Shown here: piece by piece, positions 1-7,307 of the stretch
How the letters are laid out: each line of letters starts with the position of its first letter
How positions within the stretch are numbered: position 1 is the first letter of the stretch
DNA from: JAATFY01 sp049276515
Lineage (GTDB): Bacteria; Pseudomonadota; Alphaproteobacteria; UBA9219
NCBI GenBank assembly: GCA_049276515.1
Contig: JBASWO010000191.1
Location: 1 to 16,695, forward strand
Direction of reading: 5' to 3'
Length of the DNA stretch: 16,695 nt
Program-made: the position numbers and the translations under genes
Notes under the pieces: generated by a model
The model's input: only the letters and a program-made list of their open reading frames with translations
The model's database searches: none
What the model was told of the DNA's origin: nothing

Positions 1-430
1 GTTCAAAGGTTAGGGCGTCAACTTGGGTTGTTTCGCGTTGGTAATAATTGGCGCGCTTGCCAATCGTTTTAAATTCAAGCTTTTTATAGAGATTGCAGGC
101 TACCTCATTGTCGGCTGCTACTTCCAAGAAAAGGCTATTGCAGCCCTTAAGACGCAAAGAATCGCGAGCATACTGTAAAAGTGCTTCCCCTAGTTTCTGA
201 CCACGAAATTCTGGATTGACGCAGAAAGTGAGAATTTCAGCTTGTTCGGCCATGGTTTGGCAGAGAATAAAACCAGCAGGCTTATTTTCATGCAAAGCAA
301 GCCAGCCTTCGGTGCTGGGTAAATCAAGACTGCTTTGTATTTGTGCGAGTGACCAGCCAGCCTCTTTAAAACTATCTTTATGTAATTTGGCTAATAAGCC
401 CACGTCATTTTTAGTAACACTTCTAATCAT
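1..430 (-). CDS. rimI: RimI-like ribosomal protein N-acetyltransferase (3' end cut by window edge)
   Basis: GNAT-family N-acetyltransferase. RimI acetylates the N-terminal alanine of ribosomal protein S18 in the cytoplasm, using acetyl-CoA. Translation on the minus strand from the ATG at 430 gives 143 residues before the window ends. The acetyl-CoA pyrophosphate loop RGQKLG is at residues 76-81. The stretch FLEV (101-104) supplies E103 and LYKKLEF supplies Y115, the positions of the catalytic Glu and Tyr in enterobacterial RimI. The RimI-typical R-x-x-YY follows at about 126-130. The end DALTF resembles the usual RimI C-terminus, so only a few residues are probably missing. The start lies 4 bases after the tsaB stop, which implies co-transcription and perhaps translational coupling. 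The tsaB-rimI pairing supports RimI over a generic GNAT enzyme. Confidence 0.88.
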   Translation of the reverse strand, partial: MIRSVTKNDVGLLAKLHKDSFKEAGWSLAQIQSSLDLPSTEGWLALHENKPAGFILCQTMAEQAEILTFCVNPEFRGQKLGEALLQYARDSLRLKGCNSLFLEVAADNEVACNLYKKLEFKTIGKRANYYQRETTQVDALTFE

Positions 431-434
431 ATTG

Positions 435-1058
435 TCATTCCGAAATAAAAACTGGACGCGCGCTTACCGTGACGTCGGGAGGTCGTATATAAAGAGGTCG
501 TGGCAAATAGCTAGGATCATTTATATCGGCTTTGTCTGCTAGAGCTGCGCATGTAACAGCTTCATTGAAGGAAGCTTTGTTTTGGTCTCCAACTCTAACT
601 GTGTTTTCTTTATTTTTTAAAAAACCCTCAATTTCTTTTTCATCCATCATTGAAGGTTTTTCAGCAGAACCATCTACAGAAAAATATTGGCAAAAAAGCT
701 CTTTACGTTTGGATTCGATAGCAACGAGGAGATTTTTGTTCAAATTTTTGTGCTGCTCGCGATAGATTGCAAAGCGATCGATGCCGATAACTGGTTTTTG
801 AGCGGCAAACCCTATTCCGCGTGCTGCCGCAAGCCCAATACGTAAGCCTGTGAAACTGCCAGGGCCGCGTGTAATGGCGATGCGGTCTAATGAGGAAAAG
901 TCTATTTTTGTAGTTTTGAGAAGATCTAAAATCATCGGCATGAGCCGTTGATCCTGGCCGCGCTCCATATGTTCTTCTCGTTCTGCCAAAACGTTGCCGT
1001 CTTGCCAGACACAGGCACGGCAGGATCCTGCAGCACTATCTATAGCAAGGATGAGCAT
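435..1058 (-). CDS. tsaB: tRNA threonylcarbamoyladenosine biosynthesis protein TsaB
   Basis: TsaB is the non-catalytic ASKHA-fold partner of TsaD. With TsaE and TsaC-made threonylcarbamoyl-AMP it installs t6A at position 37 of ANN-decoding tRNAs. The 207 residues open with the family start MLILAIDSAAGSC. The diagnostic GPGSFTGLRIG motif is at 65-75. The C-terminus carries PLYIRPPDV (about 188-196), matching the PLYLRPPD seen in most TsaB proteins. Length is near the usual 210-230. The start is 14 bases after the stop of the Nfu gene, and the stop is 4 bases before rimI, so the three genes look like one transcript. No clear Shine-Dalgarno sequence precedes the start, which fits coupling to the upstream gene. 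Confidence 0.94.
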   Translation of the reverse strand: MLILAIDSAAGSCRACVWQDGNVLAEREEHMERGQDQRLMPMILDLLKTTKIDFSSLDRIAITRGPGSFTGLRIGLAAARGIGFAAQKPVIGIDRFAIYREQHKNLNKNLLVAIESKRKELFCQYFSVDGSAEKPSMMDEKEIEGFLKNKENTVRVGDQNKASFNEAVTCAALADKADINDPSYLPRPLYIRPPDVTVSARPVFISE

Positions 1059-1072
1059 GAACTATTTTAACT

Positions 1073-1630
1073 TTAGCGCATCTGGCGCACTTCGCGCACT
1101 TCGGGAATATAATGCTTTAGCATATTCTCAATGCCAGCCTTAAGAGTTGCTGTCGAGCTTGGACAGCCTGCACATGAACCTTTGAGATGTAAATAAACAA
1201 CGCCATCTTCAAAGCTCTGGAAAGTAATATCGCCGCCGTCTTGAGCAACTGCTGGACGAACTTTCATATCTAAAAGTTCGCGAATTTGTTTGACGACTTC
1301 ACTGTCATCTTCATTGCTGGTCGTATCTGGCACTGCGATCGTGCCATCATTGATAACAGCGCGATTGTGGGTAAAATGTTCCATAATCGTCGCCAAAATC
1401 GATGGCTTCATAACTTGCCATTGTTTATCAGCGGCTTTGGTAACCGTAATAAATTCGGTGGCTAAAAAAACACCTGTAACACCTTCGAGAGCAAACAAAG
1501 CTTGAGCGAGAGGAGAAGCAGAAGCTGCCTTTACATCGGTAATATCCAATGTGCCTTTGGGCATGACGGCCCTATTAGGCAGAAATTTCATTGTCGCAGG
1601 ATTAGGTGTGTCTTCAGTTTGAATAAACAT
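1073..1630 (-). CDS. Nfu-type iron-sulfur cluster scaffold/carrier protein
   Basis: A 185-residue Fe-S cluster carrier that receives [4Fe-4S] clusters and passes them to apo-enzymes in the cytoplasm. The N-terminal Nfu domain (about 1-90) begins MFIQTEDTPNPATMKFLP, the classic start of alphaproteobacterial and mitochondrial NFU1-like proteins. A short linker with TTSNEDDSE (about 103-111) leads to the NifU C-terminal domain (about 112-180). That domain has VRPAVAQDGGDI and the cluster-binding CAGC motif at C153 and C156. Nothing appears missing. It lies 62 bases after recF and 14 bases before tsaB on the same strand, the order usual in alphaproteobacteria (often called nifU or nfuA there). 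A purine-rich AAAGG about 10 bases upstream is a modest ribosome-binding site. Confidence 0.93.
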   Translation of the reverse strand: MFIQTEDTPNPATMKFLPNRAVMPKGTLDITDVKAASASPLAQALFALEGVTGVFLATEFITVTKAADKQWQVMKPSILATIMEHFTHNRAVINDGTIAVPDTTSNEDDSEVVKQIRELLDMKVRPAVAQDGGDITFQSFEDGVVYLHLKGSCAGCPSSTATLKAGIENMLKHYIPEVREVRQMR

Positions 1631-1692
1631 AGCGCCAGCCTTTGAGAGTTAATGAGATAAGTATATAGGAAGCCCTGACTAAAATACCAGTC

Positions 1693-2859
1693 TTAGCCCC
1701 ACTTCATATGTCCTTGTTCCACAAGGCCATGTTGGGCATATGGTAATAAACGACCAAAGGGCTCGGCATCTGTTCCGGTAATCCAAGCCTGAACATTCAA
1801 GGTCAGGATTTCTTCGAAAAGGGCATCTCTTCGAATGTCATCTAGATGTGCTGCGATGTCATCTAACAAAAAGAGAGGTGCCATGGAACGTGCCCGTGTC
1901 AATGTCCTTAAGTAAGCGAGCATGATGGCAATGAGGAGAGCTTTTTGCTCACCGGTCGAGCATAAGTCAGCAGGGCAGTCTTTAGCGCGGTGTCTAACCG
2001 CAAGATCCGTGCGATGGGCGCCAACAGAGCAGGTGCCGCTTTGCGCATCATCACCACGTGCGCGAGCTAAGGCACTACGAATTTTATCTTCAACGGGAAG
2101 GGCGGGTTGGTCTTCCAAGGCTTCTTCAGCCATGCCTTTAAGGGCAATATCAGCTTTTGGAAAGACACTATTGGTTTCTGCAATAGCGGTTCGTAATTGA
2201 CGGATCATATGGCGACGGGCTGCTGCGATCGCAACAGCTGTCTGCGCCATTTCATCTTCGAGGGCATTAAGCCATGCGGCATCGCTAACACCTTCTCGTA
2301 ATAAGCGTAGCCGTTCACGCATGGCTTTTTCATAACGATGCACGCGAGCGCTGTGGGCTGGATCAAAACTGTAAACCAGGCGATCAAGAAGCTTGCGTCG
2401 TGCGCTTGGGCCTTCGGCTAAAACGCGATCCATGTCAGGTGTAACCCAAGCCATAGCAATATGTTCGGCAAGACTGTTTTGTCCGCGTACATTTTTGCCA
2501 TTGATATGAACGAGACGGCGATCGCCTTCTGTTTCTTGTGGATCACGACCGGTACCAATTTTGAGGTCACCGTAAGCTGTTTGTAATTCAGTGGCGACTG
2601 CCCAGGGCAGGGGAAGTGTTTGGTTTTGTAATTCCGCCAAGGCAGCACGGCGCAAGCCTCGTCCAGGAACAAGCAGGCTTATGGCTTCAAGTAAATTGGT
2701 TTTGCCACTGCCGTTAGCGCCTGTGAGCACGACAGGAGTTGGCTCAAACACCATTTGTTGATCGTCATAATTCCGAAAATGGAAAAGCGTGATTTTGCTC
2801 ACGCTCAAGGGCGCGATGGGTTGATCTTCCGTTCTATAATCGAGAACAACGTTTGACAT
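1693..2859 (-). CDS. recF: DNA replication/repair protein RecF
   Basis: SMC-like ATPase that, with RecO and RecR, loads RecA onto SSB-coated gapped DNA. The 388 residues hold, in order, the ITLFHFRNYDD lead strand (about 23-33), Walker A GANGSGKT (47-54), the ABC signature STGEQK (301-306), and Walker B LFLLDDIAAHLD (329-340) with its D-loop. Length and spacing are normal for RecF, and no key residue is missing. Instead of the common dnaA-dnaN-recF-gyrB cluster, it sits between an unrecognised membrane-protein gene (77-base gap) and the Nfu gene (62-base gap). Only a weak ribosome-binding site (CCGGAT) is visible upstream of this ATG. That stretch also contains a possible 4-bp CCGG hairpin. 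Confidence 0.95.
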   Translation of the reverse strand: MSNVVLDYRTEDQPIAPLSVSKITLFHFRNYDDQQMVFEPTPVVLTGANGSGKTNLLEAISLLVPGRGLRRAALAELQNQTLPLPWAVATELQTAYGDLKIGTGRDPQETEGDRRLVHINGKNVRGQNSLAEHIAMAWVTPDMDRVLAEGPSARRKLLDRLVYSFDPAHSARVHRYEKAMRERLRLLREGVSDAAWLNALEDEMAQTAVAIAAARRHMIRQLRTAIAETNSVFPKADIALKGMAEEALEDQPALPVEDKIRSALARARGDDAQSGTCSVGAHRTDLAVRHRAKDCPADLCSTGEQKALLIAIMLAYLRTLTRARSMAPLFLLDDIAAHLDDIRRDALFEEILTLNVQAWITGTDAEPFGRLLPYAQHGLVEQGHMKWG

Positions 2860-2936
2860 AAAAAATATAAATCCGGTTATGAGTCCGGTCTAAGCTAACA
2901 TTTTACGCATGAAACTGAAGTATTAATGTTGGCCGT

Positions 2937-5075
2937 TTATGCAGCGCGCCCGAAGAGCCAACGACGTGGAGAATGTGTTTTTCCGGCTGCAACAGCCTCT
3001 CTATTGGGCTCAGGAATTGCAAATTCATCACCCTCATTAGGAGCATTTGCAGCTGGGCGGGGTGTCTCCTGGCGTCTGCTTGCCATAGCAATGATGTGAG
3101 GCTCATTTGTCTCAGCTTCCTCAGAAGAGGAAGGTGTATCATTTAGGTCGGCAAGTTCAAATGCCTCAACGCTATGCATCGCTTCTTGCGGCGAAATAAT
3201 ATCAACATTATTTGGACGGAACGACACAACGTCGAGATAAAGGGGGAATGCAATGGCCCATGCTCTACGGGCAACAACAAGGTTTTCTTGATAGGCGCCA
3301 TAATAGGCGGAATAGAGGCGTGGGTTACGGATATCTTCCTCTGATGCATTCATGTCAATGCATGGGTTAGGGAAGTGAACTTCCACTTGCTTGGCTGTTC
3401 TCGTAATATGTTCTGGCTGTCTTGTTGTGTGTAACACTTCTTCAAACTCATCCATCGTAAGACCAGGAACGTCTTTTTGCTTCGCTCTCAAGAAAAGCGC
3501 GCCTGCAGCTGCAAATGTTGCGAGTAAACCGAGACCGCCACCAATAGCAAATATTTTTTTAGAAACAACGGGGCCAGCTTTAGGTGTCACGCGCGTTTCT
3601 TTATGAGCTCTGGCTTCTTCACGCAATTCGCCGCGATCATTGCGGATAACAAAATTTGCCATTTGGCTACCAAGCGCCGCATCTGCAGCCGTAATGCTAT
3701 CAAGGTTATTTGTTATAAGGCCTAACAACTCATCGCGGTTCTCAACATTTTTGTTGACCAAATAGCGCGCAATTCTTGCCCCATAAATAGCATCAGCATC
3801 CATAACGCGCTGACCCATTTCGCCTTGCATGGCATTCAAGGCAATTTCTAGATCTGACTGATCGCGTCTTAAAACGGCCGATTGAGCGGCAGAACGAAAT
3901 TCACGCAGTAAAGTTATAGATTGTGCTGCGTCAGGAATTGCACCATTTGTTAATTGGATATCGCTAACTTCACCTGAAAAAGTTTCCGATAAAACCAATG
4001 GCGTAGTTTGACGTGCTACAGTACGCGCAAAAATGGGTAGGCGTGGTATATAACCAGATGCTTGTTTTGCAAGAACACCTGAGTTTGAAAAAAGCTGTGT
4101 TGACGGCTCACCAAGAACATAGATGCCTTGATCATTACGCAAACGTGCGCCACCCTTAGGAGGTGTGGGCGTACGGTCATTATAACGGGCTAAGACCAAT
4201 TGACCTGCTAGTGTTGAGGCATCTTTGGCAACGGGACCAGCTGCAGCAACCGCGACGCTAACATGTTTAGCAACATCTCGAGTACGAGATGGAGAGCGCT
4301 TACCTTCAGTGCTTTCTGCAAGCAAGGTTTGGCCTTGTGTGAAATTGGGTACATTCAAGGTTGCCAAATTGATGTTTTCATCAATTTGCAATGCAGATGC
4401 GAGAACGATATCCTGGCCAGCTTCTAAAACTTGCACTGGCTCTGCTTCCGCTAACAGTCTTTGCTGTTCGCGAACCATAGCCATTGTAATGCTACCATCA
4501 GCGTGAGCTAAAACTTCTCGTGTTTGACTGAGGCCAGCTGGATTTGGTTTTGGAATATTTGTTGCCTGGCCAATGAGAGTTGCGGCACCGTTTCCAGAAA
4601 TGACAACAGCAGGAGCTTCTTTTTGATAACCATCCTGAACAAATTTTAAGGCTTCTTTTTCCGAAAGTGCAGTGCCCGTATTACCTGAATAGGATGCATT
4701 AATAACGTACATCGGCATATGCGCTAATTCAGGTGTGTTATAGCCGAGCGCTTCTTGGATAACGCTTGTATCGCGCTCACCCATTTCACACAAAACAGCT
4801 CCTTGAGAATCTTGTACAGGCTGTTTGCCGGGCTCAAACGTAGCTGTTGCGCCTACAATATATTTAGGCAGCGTGTCAGGATTGCAAATCGGTGAGATGG
4901 TGAAGTGCCACGTGTTTGATGCTGTAGGAACAGCGTCTGCTGAAGGAGCAGTATCAGTTGGCGCTGTTTGCGCAAAAGCTTGTCCTGCGACACCCATTGA
5001 TGCAATGGCGGCGACTGTTGCAAGAGTACCTTTGAGAGTCTGACGATAATCTTTTATGAAATCTATTAAACGCAT
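2937..5075 (-). CDS. Unrecognised exported type I membrane protein, 712 aa
   Basis: I do not recognise the family. The 712-residue product has a Sec signal peptide (about 1-35, hydrophobic core TLATVAAIASMGVAG, likely cleavage after AFA). An Ala/Thr/Pro/Asp linker (36-53) follows. A long periplasmic part (about 54-505) includes a Cys pair (C64, C96) and a mainly helical, charged region (about 385-500). One transmembrane helix spans about 508-530 (KIFAIGGGLGLLATF...), followed by RAKQK, which by the positive-inside rule puts the last 180 residues in the cytoplasm. That tail holds NPRLYSAYYGAYQENLV (about 583-599), then an acidic Ser/Glu-rich stretch, and ends RRWLFGRAA. It is transcribed divergently from the secreted-protein genes at 5347 onward, through a shared 271-base control region, so joint regulation is plausible. 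The ribosome-binding site is weak (GAAAG). A structural, adhesion or signalling role would be guesswork. Confidence 0.85.
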   Translation of the reverse strand: MRLIDFIKDYRQTLKGTLATVAAIASMGVAGQAFAQTAPTDTAPSADAVPTASNTWHFTISPICNPDTLPKYIVGATATFEPGKQPVQDSQGAVLCEMGERDTSVIQEALGYNTPELAHMPMYVINASYSGNTGTALSEKEALKFVQDGYQKEAPAVVISGNGAATLIGQATNIPKPNPAGLSQTREVLAHADGSITMAMVREQQRLLAEAEPVQVLEAGQDIVLASALQIDENINLATLNVPNFTQGQTLLAESTEGKRSPSRTRDVAKHVSVAVAAAGPVAKDASTLAGQLVLARYNDRTPTPPKGGARLRNDQGIYVLGEPSTQLFSNSGVLAKQASGYIPRLPIFARTVARQTTPLVLSETFSGEVSDIQLTNGAIPDAAQSITLLREFRSAAQSAVLRRDQSDLEIALNAMQGEMGQRVMDADAIYGARIARYLVNKNVENRDELLGLITNNLDSITAADAALGSQMANFVIRNDRGELREEARAHKETRVTPKAGPVVSKKIFAIGGGLGLLATFAAAGALFLRAKQKDVPGLTMDEFEEVLHTTRQPEHITRTAKQVEVHFPNPCIDMNASEEDIRNPRLYSAYYGAYQENLVVARRAWAIAFPLYLDVVSFRPNNVDIISPQEAMHSVEAFELADLNDTPSSSEEAETNEPHIIAMASRRQETPRPAANAPNEGDEFAIPEPNREAVAAGKTHSPRRWLFGRAA

Positions 5076-5194
5076 CGGATACTTTCGCTAATATATTTTG
5101 CCTGGGCTGAATAATAGAACTCTAATATAATTTTTATATATTGTTTTTGAGGGACATAATAGTTTCGTCTAATAAATTTAATCTTGTCTAACAT

Positions 5195-5224
5195 TTGACA
5201 TGATGGTTAACAAAATTGGTTAAC
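5195..5224 (+). promoter_or_regulatory. TTGACA box with paired GGTTAAC repeats in the divergent control region
   Basis: A perfect sigma-70-type -35 hexamer, TTGACA, lies at 5195-5200. Two identical GGTTAAC heptamers follow at 5205-5211 and 5218-5224, 13 bases apart start to start. The second falls where the -10 box would be, so that -10 is poor (GTTAAC after 18 bases). The heptamer contains the palindrome GTTAAC. The arrangement looks like an activator or repressor site over a weak promoter for the plus-strand genes, in the region shared with the minus-strand 712-aa gene. The paired TTAA cores recall CtrA sites, but the spacing is 9 rather than the consensus 7. Confidence 0.4.
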
Positions 5225-5247
5225 ACTACTTTTTACTAAGAACTTAT

Positions 5248-5276
5248 TTGCTTTCACGCTAACCGCTTTCTATACC
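5248..5276 (+). promoter_or_regulatory. Candidate sigma-70 promoter for the secreted-protein genes
   Basis: TTGCTT (5248-5253), then exactly 17 bases, then TATACC (5271-5276). Each box matches consensus at four of six positions with ideal spacing. Transcription would start near 5283, giving a leader of about 64 bases before the ATG at 5347. The TTGACA/GGTTAAC element about 50 bases upstream is either a competing promoter or a regulator site for this one. Confidence 0.42.
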
Positions 5277-5294
5277 ACATGCGGGATTAACAAT

Positions 5295-5314
5295 AATCAC
5301 AGTGGGAATCACAG
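5295..5314 (+). repeat. Direct repeat AATCACAG x2 in the leader of the 322-aa gene
   Basis: AATCACAG occurs at 5295-5302 and 5307-5314, a 12-base period, roughly one helical turn. GGGATTA also occurs at 5283-5289 and 5315-5321. The repeats lie between the candidate promoter and the start codon, where a repressor or an RNA-binding factor could act. This is a short sequence observation with no known binding protein. Confidence 0.35.
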
Positions 5315-5346
5315 GGATTATATTTTTTATCGTAAGGATTTAAAAA

Positions 5347-6315
5347 ATGTCAGCAAATGTATTGAGTAGGGGCGTTGTTGTTGGTTTATCCAGTTTAACT
5401 TTGGCCACTCCATTTGATGTGGCTTTTGCGCAATCAGCATCTGATGCACAATCTTTAATATCGCGTGCTCCAGCACAATGTAAAGTTTACGTTGATGCAG
5501 CAAAAAAAGTTTGCGCTACACCACCAGCGCGCAAAACACCACCGCGTAGAGCAACGCCACGCAGAGTTGCTTCACCACCACCCACAGCTTCACCACCTCC
5601 ACAACAACCAGTTGTCGTGCAAGTTCAAATGCCACCCGCGCCTGTTCCTGCTCCACAATTGAGCCCAGCAGAGCAAGCTGGCTTACGCCCAGTTAAGTAT
5701 AGAACTGGTCAATTGGTGCCATTGCCTATAGGCACGCTCGGAGACGTAGCGTTTTCTGAAGCTGACATGAAATGGGCTGATAAAGGTGGTTGCCGTGCAA
5801 GATGGAATACCCCCATTAATGGTCATGGTGTAAATCATACTGTAAGCGTCTCATCAACAATGGTTGGCGTGGTTGGTCTTGATCCAACTGAAAACGTTCA
5901 AGTGTTTGTTCCCAACGGTACAGCTCTTATTTCAGCTTCTAAAGAAATGAGCTCGGCAACTTGCCAAGGTTGGCTACTGCCAGTTACTGCAGTGATAGGC
6001 ACTGTCGGCGGTCTTGTAATTGCTAATGAAGGTGTTCAAGTTGCTAAGCAAAGCTTGAAAGCAACTCAAAATCTTTATGCAGATATCGGTGAAGGCATTA
6101 GAGATGGAAGCATCACAAATATCTTCGGAACCTTGGGTGGTTGCGGTAACACTGCTGTAGGAAATAGTACGACACAAAATATCTCTTCGAACTGTGTTAT
6201 CGGTAGTGCTGTTGTTAATAGTGGTGTTGGCGGTGGTAATTTGGTTAGCCCAACCAATCCAAGCACTGTTATTACGCCGTTCTCAGCATCTATAAGGTAT
6301 GGTTTTGGTAATTAA
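5347..6315 (+). CDS. Secreted six-cysteine protein with Pro-rich linker, unknown family, 322 aa
   Basis: I do not recognise the family. The signal peptide covers about residues 1-29 (core GVVVGLSSLTLATPF, cleavage after AFA). A basic Pro-rich linker (about 57-108; RKTPPRRATPRR, then PPPTASPPPQQP) separates a short N-terminal segment with C45 and C56 from a globular part (about 110-260). A hydrophobic Gly/Val segment is at about 209-227. The end is a Gly/Asn/Ser-rich tail closing with RYGFGN. Beyond the signal peptide there are six cysteines (C45, C56, C149, C206, C266, C283), an even number that could form three disulfides in the periplasm or outside. The start is supported by TAAGGA at 5333-5338, 8 bases upstream. 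The next gene follows after 77 bases with no terminator between, so the two are probably one transcript. A basic, Pro-rich linker could span peptidoglycan or bind an acidic polymer, but this is inference. Confidence 0.82.
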   Translation: MSANVLSRGVVVGLSSLTLATPFDVAFAQSASDAQSLISRAPAQCKVYVDAAKKVCATPPARKTPPRRATPRRVASPPPTASPPPQQPVVVQVQMPPAPVPAPQLSPAEQAGLRPVKYRTGQLVPLPIGTLGDVAFSEADMKWADKGGCRARWNTPINGHGVNHTVSVSSTMVGVVGLDPTENVQVFVPNGTALISASKEMSSATCQGWLLPVTAVIGTVGGLVIANEGVQVAKQSLKATQNLYADIGEGIRDGSITNIFGTLGGCGNTAVGNSTTQNISSNCVIGSAVVNSGVGGGNLVSPTNPSTVITPFSASIRYGFGN

Positions 6316-6392
6316 GATCGAAGACTATAGAAATTTTATGGTCATCGTAGGAATGGTTTCATCAACAGGTTTTAGATAACAGGAGAAGTAAA

Positions 6393-7172
6393 ATGGCATC
6401 ACATATTAAATTAGGTTTTGCATCAGCAGCTGCAGCATTAGCATTGGCTGGTTCAGCAACAGCACAAACAGCGCCTCCAACAGTTGGCGGTAGCATTATT
6501 TTGAACAATTCAAGAATCCATGGTGATCTCTCAGCAGTTGTCGCAAATGGCATTTTGGCTACAAACTCCAATATTGGTTTGAATAACTTTGGCAATAGCT
6601 TTGGTGGTTATGCAGCCGTAACTGGAACACTGAGAGTTGCTCCCATTAATTTGCAGGCTGTTATTTCTGCAAAAGATACAATTTTGACGGGCGGTAACAT
6701 TTCAGCAGCAGCTGCAATTGGAAGTGCTTTGGATAGCTCGAACATTGGTTATAATAATGTTCTCAAGAGCCAAGGCTTTGTAAGCCAATATAACGTCGCA
6801 GCCACATCATTCGCCCCAGGTGTTATTGATACAGTCGCTGTCGTTAATCTTGAAAATGTAAGAGTTGACGCAGGTGATATTTCTGCTGCTTCACTTATTT
6901 ATAGCCAAGCAGGCGATCTTAATCTTGGTCTCAATAACTATGCGAATAGCTACGGCAATTATTCACGCGGCACATTTGATAGTGCTTCATCGGTAACGAT
7001 CCCAGGTGTCACCGGTAGCATCTATGCAACAGATAGCGTGTTCCCACGTTCTAACTTCTCAGCAGCAACTGGCGTAGGCAGCTCCTTGTTCTCAACGAAT
7101 GTTGGTGCACGTAACGTCAATGAAAGCATTGGTTATGTTGGCCGTGCGAGCTTTGGTCCTCAGCCAAATTAA
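6393..7172 (+). CDS. Secreted protein of four tandem ~57-60-residue repeats, unknown family
   Basis: After a signal peptide (about 1-24, cleavage after ATA), the rest of this 259-residue protein is four imperfect repeats, at about 34-88, 89-146, 147-207 and 208-259. Each carries a G-D/N-x-S-A element (GDLSA 44, GNISA 101, GDISA 161, SNFSA 220). About 11-12 residues later comes N-x-G-x-N (NIGLN 60, NIGYN 117, NLGLN 177, NVGAR 236), then S-x-G with an aromatic or hydrophobic residue (NSFGGY 68, KSQGFV 125, NSYGNY 185, ESIGYV 244). There is no cysteine. Composition is rich in Ala, Ser, Asn, Gly and Val. Such Asn/Gly ladders suggest a beta-solenoid or amyloid-like fibre subunit, but the motif does not match the 22-residue curlin repeat. 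An excellent ribosome-binding site, AGGAG at 6381-6385, suggests high expression, and a strong terminator follows the stop. A surface or matrix protein is the likeliest role, by inference. Confidence 0.85.
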   Translation: MASHIKLGFASAAAALALAGSATAQTAPPTVGGSIILNNSRIHGDLSAVVANGILATNSNIGLNNFGNSFGGYAAVTGTLRVAPINLQAVISAKDTILTGGNISAAAAIGSALDSSNIGYNNVLKSQGFVSQYNVAATSFAPGVIDTVAVVNLENVRVDAGDISAASLIYSQAGDLNLGLNNYANSYGNYSRGTFDSASSVTIPGVTGSIYATDSVFPRSNFSAATGVGSSLFSTNVGARNVNESIGYVGRASFGPQPN

Positions 7173-7190
7173 TATTGGCTGCGTAAGGTT

Positions 7191-7217
7191 AAAAAGCGGG
7201 CTTCGGCCCGCTTTTTT
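7191..7217 (+). terminator. Strong intrinsic terminator with UUCG tetraloop
   Basis: GCGGGC (7196-7201), loop TTCG, GCCCGC (7206-7211), then six T. The stem is flanked by five A on the 5' side, so it can be extended and may work in both directions. The C-UUCG-G loop is exceptionally stable. It ends the transcript carrying the 322-aa and repeat-protein genes, 18 bases after the latter's stop. Confidence 0.93.
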
Positions 7218-7240
7218 ATTGCCTGAAACTATTGTCCATC

Positions 7241-7270
7241 TTGGTTAATAGATGCTGCGTATGGTATTTT
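7241..7270 (+). promoter_or_regulatory. Weak candidate promoter for the 205-aa gene
   Basis: TTGGTT (7241-7246), 18 bases, TATTTT (7265-7270). It sits just after the terminator and about 37 bases before the start codon, where a promoter is required. The TTGGTTAA here also occurs at 5216-5223 in the divergent control region. This may be chance or may point to a shared regulator. Confidence 0.3.
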
Positions 7271-7307
7271 ACAGGACAAATTTAACGCCGCTATTTCAGG
7301 AATACTA

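Noticed and set aside
216..542. Plus-strand open frame of 108 aa at the left end
   Set aside because: It runs antisense to rimI and tsaB, has no signal, motif or ribosome-binding site, and is a shadow frame.
2873..2888. CCGG-N8-CCGG before recF as a terminator of the 712-aa gene
   Set aside because: The stem is only 4 bp and the following T-run is interrupted; it lies in the recF leader and is too weak to call.
5206..5224. Canonical CtrA binding site
   Set aside because: The two TTAA cores are 9 bases apart, not the consensus 7, so it is kept only as an unidentified paired heptamer.
5076..5346. AT-rich intergenic region as a replication origin, given the nearby recF
   Set aside because: No convincing DnaA boxes (TTATNCACA) and no dnaA or dnaN nearby; a divergent promoter region explains it better.
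6393..7172. Curli subunit (CsgA/CsgB) homologue
   Set aside because: The repeat is 57-60 residues with a different spacing of Asn, Gly and Ser, lacks the curlin Gln, and no csg export genes are present.
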